Counted from the stretch's first letter, positions 7,119-15,565 are shown. The stretch is DNA of 64,000 nucleotides from Bacillus sp. EB01 (GCF_000613125.1 NZ_HG964497.1:2428050-2492049); one strand, 5' to 3'. Numbers and translations: made by a program. Notes: generated from the sequence alone by a model not told the origin.

Positions 7119-8174
7119 ATGGAAAAATACAGAATGAATCCAAGCAAAGGAATAGAATTTGGAATTTATACATTGGGAGATCATATCCCGAATCCCCATA
7201 CAAGAAAGAGGATTTCAGCACAGCAGCGAATTCAAGAAATCATTGAAGCCGCCAAGATGGCAGATCAAGCAGGTATAGACTTTTTTAGTGTAGGTGAAAG
7301 CCATCAGGATTATTTTACAACTCAAGCACATTCGGTAGTTTTGTCGGCGATTGCTCAGGCAACCGAAAAAATTAAAATAGGAAGTTCTTCCACAATTATC
7401 AGTACCTCCGATCCAGTGAGGGTATATGAAGATTTTTCTACAATCGATTTGATTTCAAATGGACGTACCGAAATTATAGCTGGACGTGCCTCAAGGGTCG
7501 GGCTTTTTGAATTACTCGGCTATAACCTTCGGGATTATGAGGAGTTGTTTGAGGAGAAATTTGAGCTGTTATTGAAAATTAATGAGGAAGAGGTTGTGAA
7601 CTGGAGTGGGCAATTCCGTTCTCCACTAAGAGATGCGAAGGTCATTCCGCGTCCGAAAAATGGGTCACTTCCAATTTGGCGTGCAGTCGGGGGACCTCCT
7701 GGAAGTGCGATTAAGGCTGGGATTGCAGGAGTTCCAATGTTCCTTGCTACACTCGGTGGTCCATCAGCTAACTTTAAGGTTTCTGTTGATGCATACCGCG
7801 AGGCAGCTAAGCGAAGTGGTTTTGACCCAGAGACGCTTCCAATTGCAACAGCGGGATTTTTCTATACAGCGGAGACATCACAGCAAGCGATGAAGGATTC
7901 GTATCCTCATATTAATATTGGGTTGGAATTGATTAATGGGCATAGCTATCCGAAACGTCAATTTGCCCAGGCTGCTGACCCGCGTGATGCTTTAATGGTA
8001 GGAAGTCCACAACAGGTGATTGAAAAAATACTTTATCAGCATGAGCTGTTTGGTCATCAACGGTATATCGCTCAAATGGATTTTGGTGGGGTGTCATTCG
8101 AATTATGGGCAAAAAATATTGAACTCATTGCCACTGAAATTTTACCAGCCATTAAAAAATACACAGCAAAATAA
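7119..8174 (+). CDS. LLM-class flavin-dependent oxidoreductase B
   Basis: 351 residues, ATG behind GAAAGG. It is a paralogue of the preceding gene along its whole length, sharing GIYTLGD, FSVGESHQDYF, STSDPVRVYEDFSTIDLISNGR and MVGSPQQVIEKILYQHELFG. The region after IWRAVG differs (GGPPGSAIKAG against EHHASAIQAG), which is the substrate-facing part of the barrel. The pair may form a heterodimer, as LuxA/LuxB do, or be two enzymes of different specificity. Only 13 bases separate it from the FMN reductase gene. Confidence 0.9.
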   Translation: MEKYRMNPSKGIEFGIYTLGDHIPNPHTRKRISAQQRIQEIIEAAKMADQAGIDFFSVGESHQDYFTTQAHSVVLSAIAQATEKIKIGSSSTIISTSDPVRVYEDFSTIDLISNGRTEIIAGRASRVGLFELLGYNLRDYEELFEEKFELLLKINEEEVVNWSGQFRSPLRDAKVIPRPKNGSLPIWRAVGGPPGSAIKAGIAGVPMFLATLGGPSANFKVSVDAYREAAKRSGFDPETLPIATAGFFYTAETSQQAMKDSYPHINIGLELINGHSYPKRQFAQAADPRDALMVGSPQQVIEKILYQHELFGHQRYIAQMDFGGVSFELWAKNIELIATEILPAIKKYTAK

Positions 8175-8187
8175 GGAGGTTTTAAAT

Positions 8188-8754
8188 ATGAAAATTGTTG
8201 GTATCTCAGGTTCAATTGTCGGATCAAAAACACGGACAGCGATGGATTACACGTTTAAAGCGATAGCTGAGAAGTATCCAGATGCAGAAGCGACTTTAAT
8301 TGATTTAGCTGAATATAAGGTTCAATTCAGTGATGGTCGAAATTATATGGAATATGAAGGCGATACAGGATATGTTACAAAGACAATTATGGAAGCAGAT
8401 GCCATTATCATTGGTACTCCTGTTTTCCAGGCTTCTATACCAGGCACTTTAAAGAATATTTTTGATTTGCTGCCTGTAAATGCGTTTCGTGATAAAGTTG
8501 TCAGTATGCTTGTGACGGCTGGCACCCCAAAACACTTTTTAATTGTTGAGCAGCAGTTAAAGCCGATCTTGGCATATATGAAAGCCCAAATTGTCCAAAC
8601 GTATGTATTTATTGAAGAACAGGATTTTCATCGCAAGGAAATAGTAAACGATGATGTTCTCTTCCGATTAGAACGTTTAGTTGAGGACACTGCTATCTTA
8701 ACAGAAACATATACAACCATCCGTAAAGAAAAAGAGGCTAAATACGATTTTTAA
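8188..8754 (+). CDS. NADPH-dependent FMN reductase
   Basis: 188 residues from the ATG at 8188, with AAGGAGG 8 bases upstream; a longer open frame into the previous gene is not the real start. Flavodoxin-like fold: MKIVGISGSIVGSKTRTAMD is the FMN phosphate loop, IIIGTPVFQASIPGTLKN binds the isoalloxazine, and LLVTAGTP-like VTAGTPKHFL follows. It resembles the SsuE/MsuE type that supplies FMNH2 to two-component LLM monooxygenases, which fits its place as third gene of this operon. A terminator follows at 8792. Confidence 0.9.
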   Translation: MKIVGISGSIVGSKTRTAMDYTFKAIAEKYPDAEATLIDLAEYKVQFSDGRNYMEYEGDTGYVTKTIMEADAIIIGTPVFQASIPGTLKNIFDLLPVNAFRDKVVSMLVTAGTPKHFLIVEQQLKPILAYMKAQIVQTYVFIEEQDFHRKEIVNDDVLFRLERLVEDTAILTETYTTIRKEKEAKYDF

Positions 8755-8791
8755 AATGCAACCTTTGGGATCTACCTTATGTATTTTTATC

Positions 8792-8840
8792 ATCAATAGA
8801 ATAAGGGTGCCTATTAGCTTCTTTTTCTATTGATTTTTTA
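8792..8840 (+). terminator. terminator after the FMN reductase gene
   Basis: ATCAATAGA / TCTATTGAT 9-base stem with a long imperfect inner part, followed by a T6 run. It separates the monooxygenase operon from the flavokinase gene. Confidence 0.7.
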
Positions 8841-8868
8841 TTTTTGACCTTAAAAGGAAGTGGAATAA

Positions 8869-9426
8869 ATGAAAGTAATTGAAGCTAAATCAGCATTTTT
8901 TCAAAGGAAAAATGATGGGGAAATAAGTAGCGAGATACATTCTCTTATTAAAGAGGGGAAAATGGAAGCTATACTAGCCCTGTTGGGAAGACCTTATTTT
9001 AATAGCGGTAAAGTTATACATGGTCAAGCCTTAGGCAGAACACTTGGTTTCCCCACGATTAATTTAGATGTCACAGAATCGAATGTATCTCCTAAGCCTG
9101 GGGTCTACATTGGTACTGTTGAAATACACCATATAGACGGCGGAAATGAAGTACGGGATGCCCTTATTAGTGCAGGTTACCGTCCCACAGTAAATGGAGA
9201 GGATTATTTAATTGAGGCTCATTTAATTGATTTTAATGGGGATCTATATGGGAAAAAGGTTTCAGTCACTTTTATACATTATTTGAGAGAGGAAATAAAG
9301 TTCCCTGACCTGAACTCACTTATAAATCAAATGCAGCAAGATAAATTGGATGCTAAGATATTCTTTTACTTTTTAAATTATTTAAAGAAACACTTGAAGG
9401 AGTATGATCATGGGTGTAAAAGTTAG
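8869..9426 (+). CDS. stand-alone riboflavin kinase (RibR-like)
   Basis: 185 residues. The flavokinase domain lies at about residues 40-150: GKVIHGQALGRTLGFPTINL holds the G-x-PT-x-N nucleotide/Mg motif, followed by PGVYIGTV, YRPTVNG and IEAHLIDFNGDLYGKKVSVTF, as in the C-terminal half of RibC/RibF. The FAD synthetase half is absent, as in RibR of B. subtilis. It would make FMN from riboflavin and ATP. It follows the flavin monooxygenase operon with its own AAGGAAG-type site, so it could supply FMN to that system. No FMN riboswitch is visible upstream. Confidence 0.85.
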   Translation: MKVIEAKSAFFQRKNDGEISSEIHSLIKEGKMEAILALLGRPYFNSGKVIHGQALGRTLGFPTINLDVTESNVSPKPGVYIGTVEIHHIDGGNEVRDALISAGYRPTVNGEDYLIEAHLIDFNGDLYGKKVSVTFIHYLREEIKFPDLNSLINQMQQDKLDAKIFFYFLNYLKKHLKEYDHGCKS

Positions 9427-9484
9427 TGAGATGCTGCAAAGTGTTAAAGAAAGAGGTTGGGGCACCTTATTTCTTCCTTTTTAA
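9410..9484 (+). CDS. possible micro-ORF, 24 aa
   Basis: ATG at 9410 overlaps the flavokinase end and has AAGGAG 8 bases upstream. The product would be 24 residues, beginning MGVKVSEMLQ and ending WGTLFLPF. The strong site with so short a product suggests the beginning of a gene whose rest was lost, or a small peptide. No homology was recognised. Confidence 0.3.
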   Translation: MGVKVSEMLQSVKERGWGTLFLPF

Positions 9485-9614
9485 GGTAAAATTAGCGATT
9501 TAATTGTACCGTAATTTGCAGACTTACAGAAGCTACTGTTGATTAGCAAATTAATACGCAAATATAAAAAAATAACGTAAAAATAAAATGAATATCGATA
9601 TACCAATAAAAATA

Positions 9615-9650
9615 GACCATCAAATTTAAAGACAATTTGATGGTCTTTTT
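9615..9650. terminator. bidirectional terminator
   Basis: Perfect 12-base stem GACCATCAAATT / AATTTGATGGTC with a 7-base loop. T5 follows on the plus strand and an A-rich run precedes it, so it can stop both the flavokinase and the thioesterase transcripts. Confidence 0.9.
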
Positions 9651-9725
9651 GTCTTACTTTATCTAGTTTTGTGACAACTAACAAAACAGGTTTACCCGGC
9701 CGGCTGTTTTTATGCAGATGGGTTT

Positions 9726-10244
9726 TTATCCCCAAGGCAGGCCAATCTCCATTTTCTTGGCAAGTTCTTTGCTGTTCTTGCGGCGCTTTTTCCTGTTTTC
9801 AGCCCGTTCCGCTCCGCTTTCGTATAGCATAATTTCTTCTGGAGTCTCGGGGACTACTTTCGGAACGGAAACGGTCTTGCCATCCTGTGACAAGGCAACG
9901 AAGGTCAGGAAGGAGGTTGCGGCTAGTCTTCGTTCTCCGGTTTTTAAGTCCTCCGCAATGATCTTTACGAATACTTCCATGGATGACGTTCCGACCCAGG
10001 AAACAAATGATTCGAGGCAAACTGAATCATCCTTCTGAATGGGTGTCAGAAAGTCGACGGAGTCGGTGGAAGCTGTGACGATATCGCACCGTCCATGGCG
10101 GGAAGCCGAAATCGATGCACAGTCATCAATCATGCTCATCAGTTTGCCACCGAACAAAGTTCCGTGATTATTCGTATCTGGAGGCAGCACCCTGCTGGTC
10201 TTTATTACTTTCGATGCGGAACATGGTTTTGCTTCTATTTTCAT
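9726..10244 (-). CDS. acyl-CoA thioesterase, hotdog fold (YkhA/YciA type)
   Basis: 172 residues from the ATG at 10244, preferred over a TTG two codons upstream because GTGGGGA is then at a better distance. Hotdog domain: VLPPDTNNHGTLFGGKLMSM carries the catalytic Asn/His-Gly region, with the following helix DDCASISASRHG and the strand VTASTDSVDFLTPI. A C-terminal tail rich in Lys and Arg (ENRKKRRKNSKE) is common in Bacillus relatives. It would hydrolyse acyl-CoA to fatty acid and CoA in the cytoplasm. It is a single-gene unit. Confidence 0.9.
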   Translation of the reverse strand: MKIEAKPCSASKVIKTSRVLPPDTNNHGTLFGGKLMSMIDDCASISASRHGRCDIVTASTDSVDFLTPIQKDDSVCLESFVSWVGTSSMEVFVKIIAEDLKTGERRLAATSFLTFVALSQDGKTVSVPKVVPETPEEIMLYESGAERAENRKKRRKNSKELAKKMEIGLPWG

Positions 10245-10424
10245 GGACAATCCCCACTTACTCTTTTTTTGTCTATTATACGTGTTTCATCATTCTCATC
10301 CAAACGTAAATACTGAAATTCCCATCTTTAGTTTATTCTGAAAATACATATTGCTAAGACTTATTGCATATTGGATAATTATGTTAAATGAATTTAAAAA
10401 TTTATAACGAAAGCAGGGGGATGG

Positions 10425-10688
10425 ATGAAAGGTTTATCTGCTTCAATTTTTGGACTTGGAGTCTGTATTTTGCTGGCTGCCTGGTTTTTGTCAAATGCAA
10501 TTGAAGATAAAACCGTTGATATACCTAACGAGCTCATTGTTAATCAGCCGGGCGGTGCTGGATCACTTCAATTAGTTGTAAACCAGGGCTGGCTGTATCT
10601 TTATGACACTGCGAATGGGCAGATTTGGAAAAAACCAGATGATGAGGAATCACTCTGGGAAGAGGTAAAGCATTATACAAATCAATAA
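10425..10688 (+). CDS. small membrane-anchored hypothetical protein
   Basis: 87 residues. A single N-terminal hydrophobic segment (about residues 5-26) acts as signal anchor. The rest is a small soluble part with a WLYLYDTANGQIWKKPDD motif that looks like a short beta hairpin and a C-terminal helix. The start is ATG behind GCAGGGGG. It is followed 35 bases later by another membrane protein gene, and both may belong to one transcript. I do not recognise the family. Confidence 0.7.
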   Translation: MKGLSASIFGLGVCILLAAWFLSNAIEDKTVDIPNELIVNQPGGAGSLQLVVNQGWLYLYDTANGQIWKKPDDEESLWEEVKHYTNQ

Positions 10689-10723
10689 TAGCTAGCGGCT
10701 TATTTATGAAGGAGAGGTGCAAC

Positions 10724-11071
10724 ATGTTATGTATTCTTGGATCTGTAGCTTTTTTAATAATTTCTGTCATCGTATTCAAACATTCAGGAGTCACAAACCC
10801 TTTCTCTAAAGGAGTTGGCATTGCGATTGGCATATCGCTGCTTGCTGCTGTCTGTCTTGCCCAAAACTATTCCCACAGTCTAGTTCCAGGGATAGAAGAT
10901 GGAATTGCAATCTCAAATATGGTCTCCTACTGGATTATCGGCGAGGATGGATGGTCAAAGGTATTGTTCAAACAATGGTTTGAAGGATTTACTATCATTT
11001 CGTTACTATTCATCATTTCCTATCCAATTGTTTTAACGTTTGAGTCAAGAATGGGAAGGAAAATTGCATAA
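10724..11071 (+). CDS. membrane protein of unknown function
   Basis: 115 residues from the ATG at 10724, chosen for AAGGAGAGGT upstream; an ATG at 10706 lies before that site. Three hydrophobic segments (about 2-17, 25-43 and 85-105) flank a loop with YSHSLVPGIEDGIAISNMVSYW. No family was recognised. It lies in a run of three small envelope genes on the plus strand ending at the convergent kinase. Confidence 0.7.
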   Translation: MLCILGSVAFLIISVIVFKHSGVTNPFSKGVGIAIGISLLAAVCLAQNYSHSLVPGIEDGIAISNMVSYWIIGEDGWSKVLFKQWFEGFTIISLLFIISYPIVLTFESRMGRKIA

Positions 11072-11122
11072 GTTGTTTTTCGAGAACTTTACTTAAGTTA
11101 GGCGGAGAAAGGAGGCAAAAAA

Positions 11123-11566
11123 GTGAAATTCTCTAAATATATTCTCATAATTATAAGTCTAGCCTTCTCCGTTGCTATCTTTTATCTTGCTTATTCTACT
11201 TCCAATGTCTCAATAGCTATTATGCGGTGGATAGTAGGCCTTGGGTGGAGTGGCGTTGCAATTTTCTTATTTAAAGAAAGAAAGGTCACCCGCAAACAGA
11301 AAGTAGAGAAATGGTTTTTAAAAGAAATGCCAAAGGGTTTTCCGAGATACTTAATACGAAAAGGGGCAATAGGGTGGGGAATACCTGTAGGATTTTCCAC
11401 ATGGGCTTTAACAGAGGAGATTGAACTTCTTATTCTTCCAACTGGTTATTTTTTTGTCCATATGGCATTGTATATGGTTTTTGGATTACTTATTGGCTTA
11501 TTTAATTGGCAAAAATATCTCGAAGATTCCGGATCGATGGGCTTAGTAACCAATAATAGGCTTTAA
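11123..11566 (+). CDS. membrane protein of unknown function
   Basis: 147 residues, GTG start with AAAGGAGG 7 bases upstream. Hydrophobic segments occupy about residues 5-25, 30-48, 82-102 and 112-132, with a basic loop RKVTRKQKVEKWFLKEMPKG between the second and third. Positive charges in that loop suggest it is cytoplasmic. There is no recognised family. It is the last gene before a terminator shared with the convergent histidine kinase. Confidence 0.7.
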   Translation: MKFSKYILIIISLAFSVAIFYLAYSTSNVSIAIMRWIVGLGWSGVAIFLFKERKVTRKQKVEKWFLKEMPKGFPRYLIRKGAIGWGIPVGFSTWALTEEIELLILPTGYFFVHMALYMVFGLLIGLFNWQKYLEDSGSMGLVTNNRL

Positions 11567-11584
11567 TGTTTTTCTTATAAAAAA

Positions 11585-11606
11585 GCCCAGAGTCTATTCC
11601 CTGGGC
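11585..11606 (-). terminator. terminator of the orphan kinase gene
   Basis: GCCCAG / CTGGGC stem. On the minus strand it is followed by TTTTTTAT. It lies just after the kinase stop codon. Confidence 0.7.
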
Positions 11607-11627
11607 CTACATATAGCGATTTAACCT

Positions 11628-12761
11628 TTATTGTATTTCAGTGATTGGCAGACTGATTTCAAATGAAGTCAAATCTTCATCCGACTGGCAATGGATTGAC
11701 CCCTTATGTTTTTCGATAATGTTTTTACACACAAAAAGACCGATTCCCGTACCTAATTTTTTCGTCGTATAAAATGGTTCAAAAATGATTTTACGAATTT
11801 CCTCACGAATTGGATCACCATTATTTGATATCATTATTTTCACTTCATTTTTTCCTAGTAAGGTTTGAATGGTAATAATTCTTTGTTTGTCTTGTTCAAA
11901 TACAGCATCAACCGCGTTCATAAGCAGGTTAAGGAAAACTTGTTTCAGCTCATTACGATCCCCATAGACGGTTGTGCTGGCATCAATGTGCGAGTTGACC
12001 TGGATATTACCGTCCACAATGCTTGGATATAGAAAATCGATTACTTCAACCAACAAATCTCTAATTGGGATTTCTTCATTTTTATCGTCACTGATAATGT
12101 TTTTTTTCGAGGTGTGAAGGAACTGAGTGATCCGAAATTTCAGTTGGTCAAGCTCTATACTAACAACATCCAAATAGGGGAGGTTAGGATAATCGCTTTT
12201 TAACAGCCGGATGAATCCCATAACGGAAGTAAGTGGATTGCGGAATTCATGTACAAAGCTTGAAGACATTTGACCGAGAATTGCCAGTCTTTCCTTATGG
12301 GTTTGCGAAATATAATGGTTTTGTTCCTGAAGCTTTATGTCCTTTAAGTCTGTATATCTTGTGACGGCAAAATAGGAGAATAAATCAAACTGCCGATTCA
12401 CCAGGTCAATGACATTCCTTCCGTCTCCCGAGCTAATTCCCGAATTGTAAACCTGCTTAATAATAATACTCCGGCCAAGGTTTACATTGTAGACAAATTC
12501 TCCAATGTTGATATTTGCATCAAGGCGTTCTTCGGCGACTCTATATGCCATTGATTTTAATTCGCTATCCCGCACCTTATTTCCTATCGAACTAATGATC
12601 AGCCTATACATTAAATATCCATTATTGCGAATAAGATCTCGATCATCTTCCGTCTCATTCACGACAATCTGTTCTTCCCAATCATCTAAAAATGTCTGTT
12701 CATTTTCTTGAAGAAAGTCGGCTAACATTTTGTAGCCCTTCAATTCTACGGTTGCTTCCAT
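11628..12761 (-). CDS. cytoplasmic orphan sensor histidine kinase (sporulation-kinase-like)
   Basis: 377 residues with no membrane segment. The N-terminal 140 residues are all-helical and resemble the HisK_N/RsbR-N type sensor fold. The dimerisation box SSSFVHEFRNPLTSVMGF contains the likely phosphorylated His171. The ATP-binding part shows LLMNAVDAV (N box), FEPFYTTKKLGTGIGLFVCKNII (F/G boxes). No response regulator is adjacent, which fits phosphorelay kinases that feed Spo0F in Bacillus. The link to sporulation is an inference from architecture. The start is ATG with only a weak AGGA site. The promoter region was not resolved. Confidence 0.85.
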   Translation of the reverse strand: MEATVELKGYKMLADFLQENEQTFLDDWEEQIVVNETEDDRDLIRNNGYLMYRLIISSIGNKVRDSELKSMAYRVAEERLDANINIGEFVYNVNLGRSIIIKQVYNSGISSGDGRNVIDLVNRQFDLFSYFAVTRYTDLKDIKLQEQNHYISQTHKERLAILGQMSSSFVHEFRNPLTSVMGFIRLLKSDYPNLPYLDVVSIELDQLKFRITQFLHTSKKNIISDDKNEEIPIRDLLVEVIDFLYPSIVDGNIQVNSHIDASTTVYGDRNELKQVFLNLLMNAVDAVFEQDKQRIITIQTLLGKNEVKIMISNNGDPIREEIRKIIFEPFYTTKKLGTGIGLFVCKNIIEKHKGSIHCQSDEDLTSFEISLPITEIQ

Positions 12762-13026
12762 TAGAATCCTGCTTTCTATTAATTAATTCCCAGAAAACGC
12801 GCATCAACCAAAATAGTCACAAAGGAAATATAACACAAAATTTAGAATTAATATACTTTTCAGTATAGGTGTTAAGTTACCAAATGGAGGAAATGAGACA
12901 AAAGTATCGAATTAAAAATTAGAGAATTTTTCTAAGTATGTTAAAGAAAATTACGTATCTCCATTATCTGATAAGAAATAAGAGTAGTTTTTCCTAAGTA
13001 ACCAATAAATTTGAAAGAGTGAGAAC

Positions 13027-13317
13027 ATGGACTATCAAAAACATCTTCTAACAGGAGAAGAAATCTTGGACTTTGAATATGACAAGAGAGTTGGATTATT
13101 TATTTCAAATCGAAGAGTTTTTAAGAAGGAGGTTGTGCCACACAGGAGGGATAATATCATCTCAATTCCGTTGAGCAAAATAGTGAAGGTTTCTCTTACG
13201 GGCAATGGCGGAGAATTGAACATTTGGACTGCATCAGGCAACTTTCAGTACTTATTCAATCATAAACCGTACAAAGGAGATAAAATTATTAATCGGCTTT
13301 TGGAATTAATTTGTTGA
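13027..13317 (+). CDS. small protein with PH-like (bPH) pattern
   Basis: 96 residues. The pattern TGEEILDFEYDKRVGLFISNRRVFKKEVVP followed by ISIPLSKIVKVSLTGNGGELNIWT is the strand order of small bacterial PH-like domains that act as scaffolds or membrane-associated modules. The start is ATG with GAGTGAGAAC upstream, a modest site. It overlaps the open frame of the next gene by 7 bases, but the likely lipoprotein start lies 32 bases after its stop, so the two are likely co-transcribed. Confidence 0.65.
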   Translation: MDYQKHLLTGEEILDFEYDKRVGLFISNRRVFKKEVVPHRRDNIISIPLSKIVKVSLTGNGGELNIWTASGNFQYLFNHKPYKGDKIINRLLELIC

Positions 13318-13349
13318 ACCAATTAATCAATATGTTAGGTGAATATTTT

Positions 13350-13748
13350 ATGAGAATTGGGACGATTATTGGCTTTTGCTTTATACTTATCCTGCTTCCA
13401 AGCTGCTCCTCAGCGGAATTAAGTGAACAGCATAGAAATTATATTGAAGATTTGGAGTGGACAGTAAGTAAGGCTGAGAAAAAAACACATTACACACTTA
13501 CAACAAATGAGGAATTTCTTTCTGAACTTAAAGAACAGGAACTCAATGTTAATGAATTAATGGAAAACCCTACAATTTTTAAGCAGATAGTAAGCTTAAA
13601 GGAAATTTGCAAGGGAGAGGATTTGTCAGCAATTCTCTATAGTAATGGAAAAGGAGAAATAATTAGTGCCCAAATACAAATTTCGAATGCCAGTCCAGGA
13701 GTTTCGAAACTAATTAAAAAAGATGAGTACTTAAAAAGCTGTAAATAA
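13350..13748 (+). CDS. putative lipoprotein
   Basis: 132 residues from the ATG at 13350, chosen for AGGTGA upstream. A signal peptide IGTIIGFCFILILLPSC ends in a lipobox-like LPSC, so Cys would be lipidated and the mature protein anchored outside the membrane. The mature part is hydrophilic and helical and has no recognised domain; two further Cys (in KEICKG and the C-terminal KSCK) could form a disulfide. It follows the PH-like gene closely. Confidence 0.7.
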   Translation: MRIGTIIGFCFILILLPSCSSAELSEQHRNYIEDLEWTVSKAEKKTHYTLTTNEEFLSELKEQELNVNELMENPTIFKQIVSLKEICKGEDLSAILYSNGKGEIISAQIQISNASPGVSKLIKKDEYLKSCK

Positions 13749-13963
13749 AAGATTTGTTCTTTGAGCAACAGTAGCTCTATTGAGATGATACCAAGGTAGG
13801 AATGTACGACAGTATAGGGCATAAATAAGGAAGTTTAGGACCTTCTTGGAGCCGAAGAGATATCAATTGTAGATTATCAATCTATCATTGTCGAAATATA
13901 TGAAGAACTCATCGGCAAGATACAGGTCAAGTTGGTATGAGTGGGGGCGGAATGGTAGCGTAG
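13749..13963. other. intergenic stretch, decayed sequence
   Basis: No open frame with a start site. Several short stop-interrupted stretches precede a transporter remnant, so this may be an eroded gene. Confidence 0.35.
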
Positions 13964-14077
13964 GACGAATCAGGGAAAAACAATCACCTCTATTTACTTT
14001 ATGGCTCTGTTGCAATTTTGGCAGCTGCATGTTTTTATCTAGCACTTAGAAATCAGAAAATGAAAACATCAAAATAA
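13964..14077 (+). pseudogene. C-terminal remnant of an MFS-like transporter
   Basis: The stop-bounded frame encodes HLYLLYGSVAILAAACFY then LALRNQKMKTSK, which looks like the last transmembrane helix and basic tail of a major facilitator transporter. A TAG precedes it, there is no start codon with a binding site, and nothing upstream continues it. It is a gene relic. The family call rests on one helix and a typical tail, so it is tentative. Confidence 0.4.
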
Positions 14078-14226
14078 ATCTGATTTATGGAAAGCCATCC
14101 TTCATGTGGCTCTACTGCGTAACGACCGCGACACGGCATACACTTCTGAAAGATGTAAACGATTGGTTAGCAGGATGAAGAAATTACTTCAATGGAACTG
14201 ATCTATTGAATAATGGGGGATATAAA

Positions 14227-14418
14227 ATGGAACTGAAAAGTGAATATTATGTTCTGACTTTGCTTGTAATTTCGTTCGTATTTTTCTGGACTTTTGCGAC
14301 GTTTTTGGAGGGTACCAATGAGGCATATAGAGATTTTTTACTTACAGTCGCTGTAGTTCATTTTGTGATGTCAAAACTAATAACAATAGAGAAGAACACA
14401 GGACAAAAAGAAAAATAA
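14227..14418 (+). CDS. small membrane protein (63 aa)
   Basis: 63 residues from the ATG at 14227, preceded by GGGGGATATAAA; a TTG at 14206 is upstream of that site. Two hydrophobic segments (about 7-26 and 35-50) are joined by a short loop with EGTNEAYRD, and the tail is charged (EKNTGQKEK). No family was recognised. A degraded repeat copy follows it. Confidence 0.6.
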   Translation: MELKSEYYVLTLLVISFVFFWTFATFLEGTNEAYRDFLLTVAVVHFVMSKLITIEKNTGQKEK

Positions 14419-14454
14419 ATTTATATAAATGGTGAAAGGATTCGGAAAAATTTC

Positions 14455-14490
14455 TGCACTTTTTTAAAAAAATCCTTATTAAACGAACAG
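14455..14490 (+). repeat. dispersed terminator-tail repeat, copy 7 (degraded)
   Basis: A T-run is followed by AAATCCTTATTAAACGAACAG, matching the tail CCTTATTGAACAAACGG with three differences. It lies after the small membrane gene. Confidence 0.6.
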
Positions 14491-14594
14491 TCAATGGTTG
14501 TTTAACAAGGAAGAGGGTGTTCGAATGAAGTTCCTTAGATTCTGAAATTTGTTCTATCAGTGCAGTTTAAGAAATTTCATTACGGGGGAGTCAA

Positions 14595-14858
14595 ATGAAG
14601 GAAAATAAAAGCATCGCCTTATATATCAATGTTTTATTAGGAGCTATAGGAACAATCCTTATTGGACTTGCTGCAATGAGTACGCTATCTAACAGAAATC
14701 ATTCTGTTTATCTAATGCTTTTTGGCGGATTTATTTTGGTTATTACTTACATTAATTATTTAGAGAAAAAAGCGGGACTTGAAAATTCAATCACTTGGGT
14801 AAGGTCAATAGGTTCCATTGTACTCTTCTTAGCTTTAGGCTTCCTGTTTTTCTTGTAA
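14595..14858 (+). CDS. small membrane protein (87 aa)
   Basis: 87 residues, ATG behind a GGGGGAG site. Three hydrophobic helices (about 8-28, 37-55 and 66-86) with short loops, and a KKAGLENSITW loop between the second and third. No family was recognised. It precedes signal peptidase I by 160 bases and is probably a separate unit, since an A/T-rich promoter-like stretch lies between. Confidence 0.65.
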   Translation: MKENKSIALYINVLLGAIGTILIGLAAMSTLSNRNHSVYLMLFGGFILVITYINYLEKKAGLENSITWVRSIGSIVLFLALGFLFFL

Positions 14859-15019
14859 ATCCTAAAGAAAAACCAAAACAGATACCTTTTTAGCTCTCTT
14901 ATAATCGTACAATATTGTATTTATTAAATGAGAAGAGTTTAAAGTATATAAATATATTATTACTTAAATATGGTAAAATAAGGATAAAAGTGTTTACGAA
15001 TTTTAAGGGAGGATGAGAA

Positions 15020-15565
15020 ATGGTAGAGAAGAAGAAAAATGAAACGTATGAATGGATTAAAGCCATAATAGCGGCACTTGTATTAGCAGTCATAATTCGC
15101 TCTTTTTTCTTTACGCCGATTGTAGTTGATGGTGAATCAATGAACCCTACACTTCAGGATCAGGAACGCATGATAGTAACAAAAATCGGGGACCCAAAAA
15201 GATTTGATATTGTTGTTTTTCACGCCCCGGACGGTGAGGATTATATTAAACGAGTTATCGGCCTTCCAGGCGACAAAATTGAGTATAAAAATGATGTTTT
15301 GTATATAAATGAAAAAACATATGATGAACCTTATTTAAATAGTTACAAAGAAAGAATCAGCCAAGGTACATTGACGGACTCTTTTACCTTAAAAGAAACG
15401 ATAGGCAGTGAAACAGTTCCTGAAGGCCATCTGTTCGTCTTGGGTGATAACAGAAGGGCTAGCAGGGATAGTCGAGATATTGGAGCTATTCCGTTAGAGA
15501 AAGTAATTGGTATAACAAACATTGTTTACTATCCACTAGATGAAATTAAAATCATAAAAAACTAA
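15020..15565 (+). CDS. lepB: type I signal peptidase
   Basis: 181 residues, the usual size of Bacillus SipS/SipT. One N-terminal membrane anchor (about residues 12-31) is followed by the catalytic serine motif DGESMNPTL (Ser40) and the lysine motif YIKRVIGLPGDKI (Lys77), then the late box VLGDNRRASRDSRDIG. The Ser/Lys dyad removes signal peptides from secreted proteins at the outer face of the membrane. The start is ATG with GGGAGG upstream. It is monocistronic, ending at a terminator at 15608. Confidence 0.95.
   Translation: MVEKKKNETYEWIKAIIAALVLAVIIRSFFFTPIVVDGESMNPTLQDQERMIVTKIGDPKRFDIVVFHAPDGEDYIKRVIGLPGDKIEYKNDVLYINEKTYDEPYLNSYKERISQGTLTDSFTLKETIGSETVPEGHLFVLGDNRRASRDSRDIGAIPLEKVIGITNIVYYPLDEIKIIKN

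Noticed and set aside
8755-8868. FMN riboswitch before the flavokinase
   Set aside because: The gap holds a terminator-like hairpin but none of the conserved RFN-element segments, and is too short for one.
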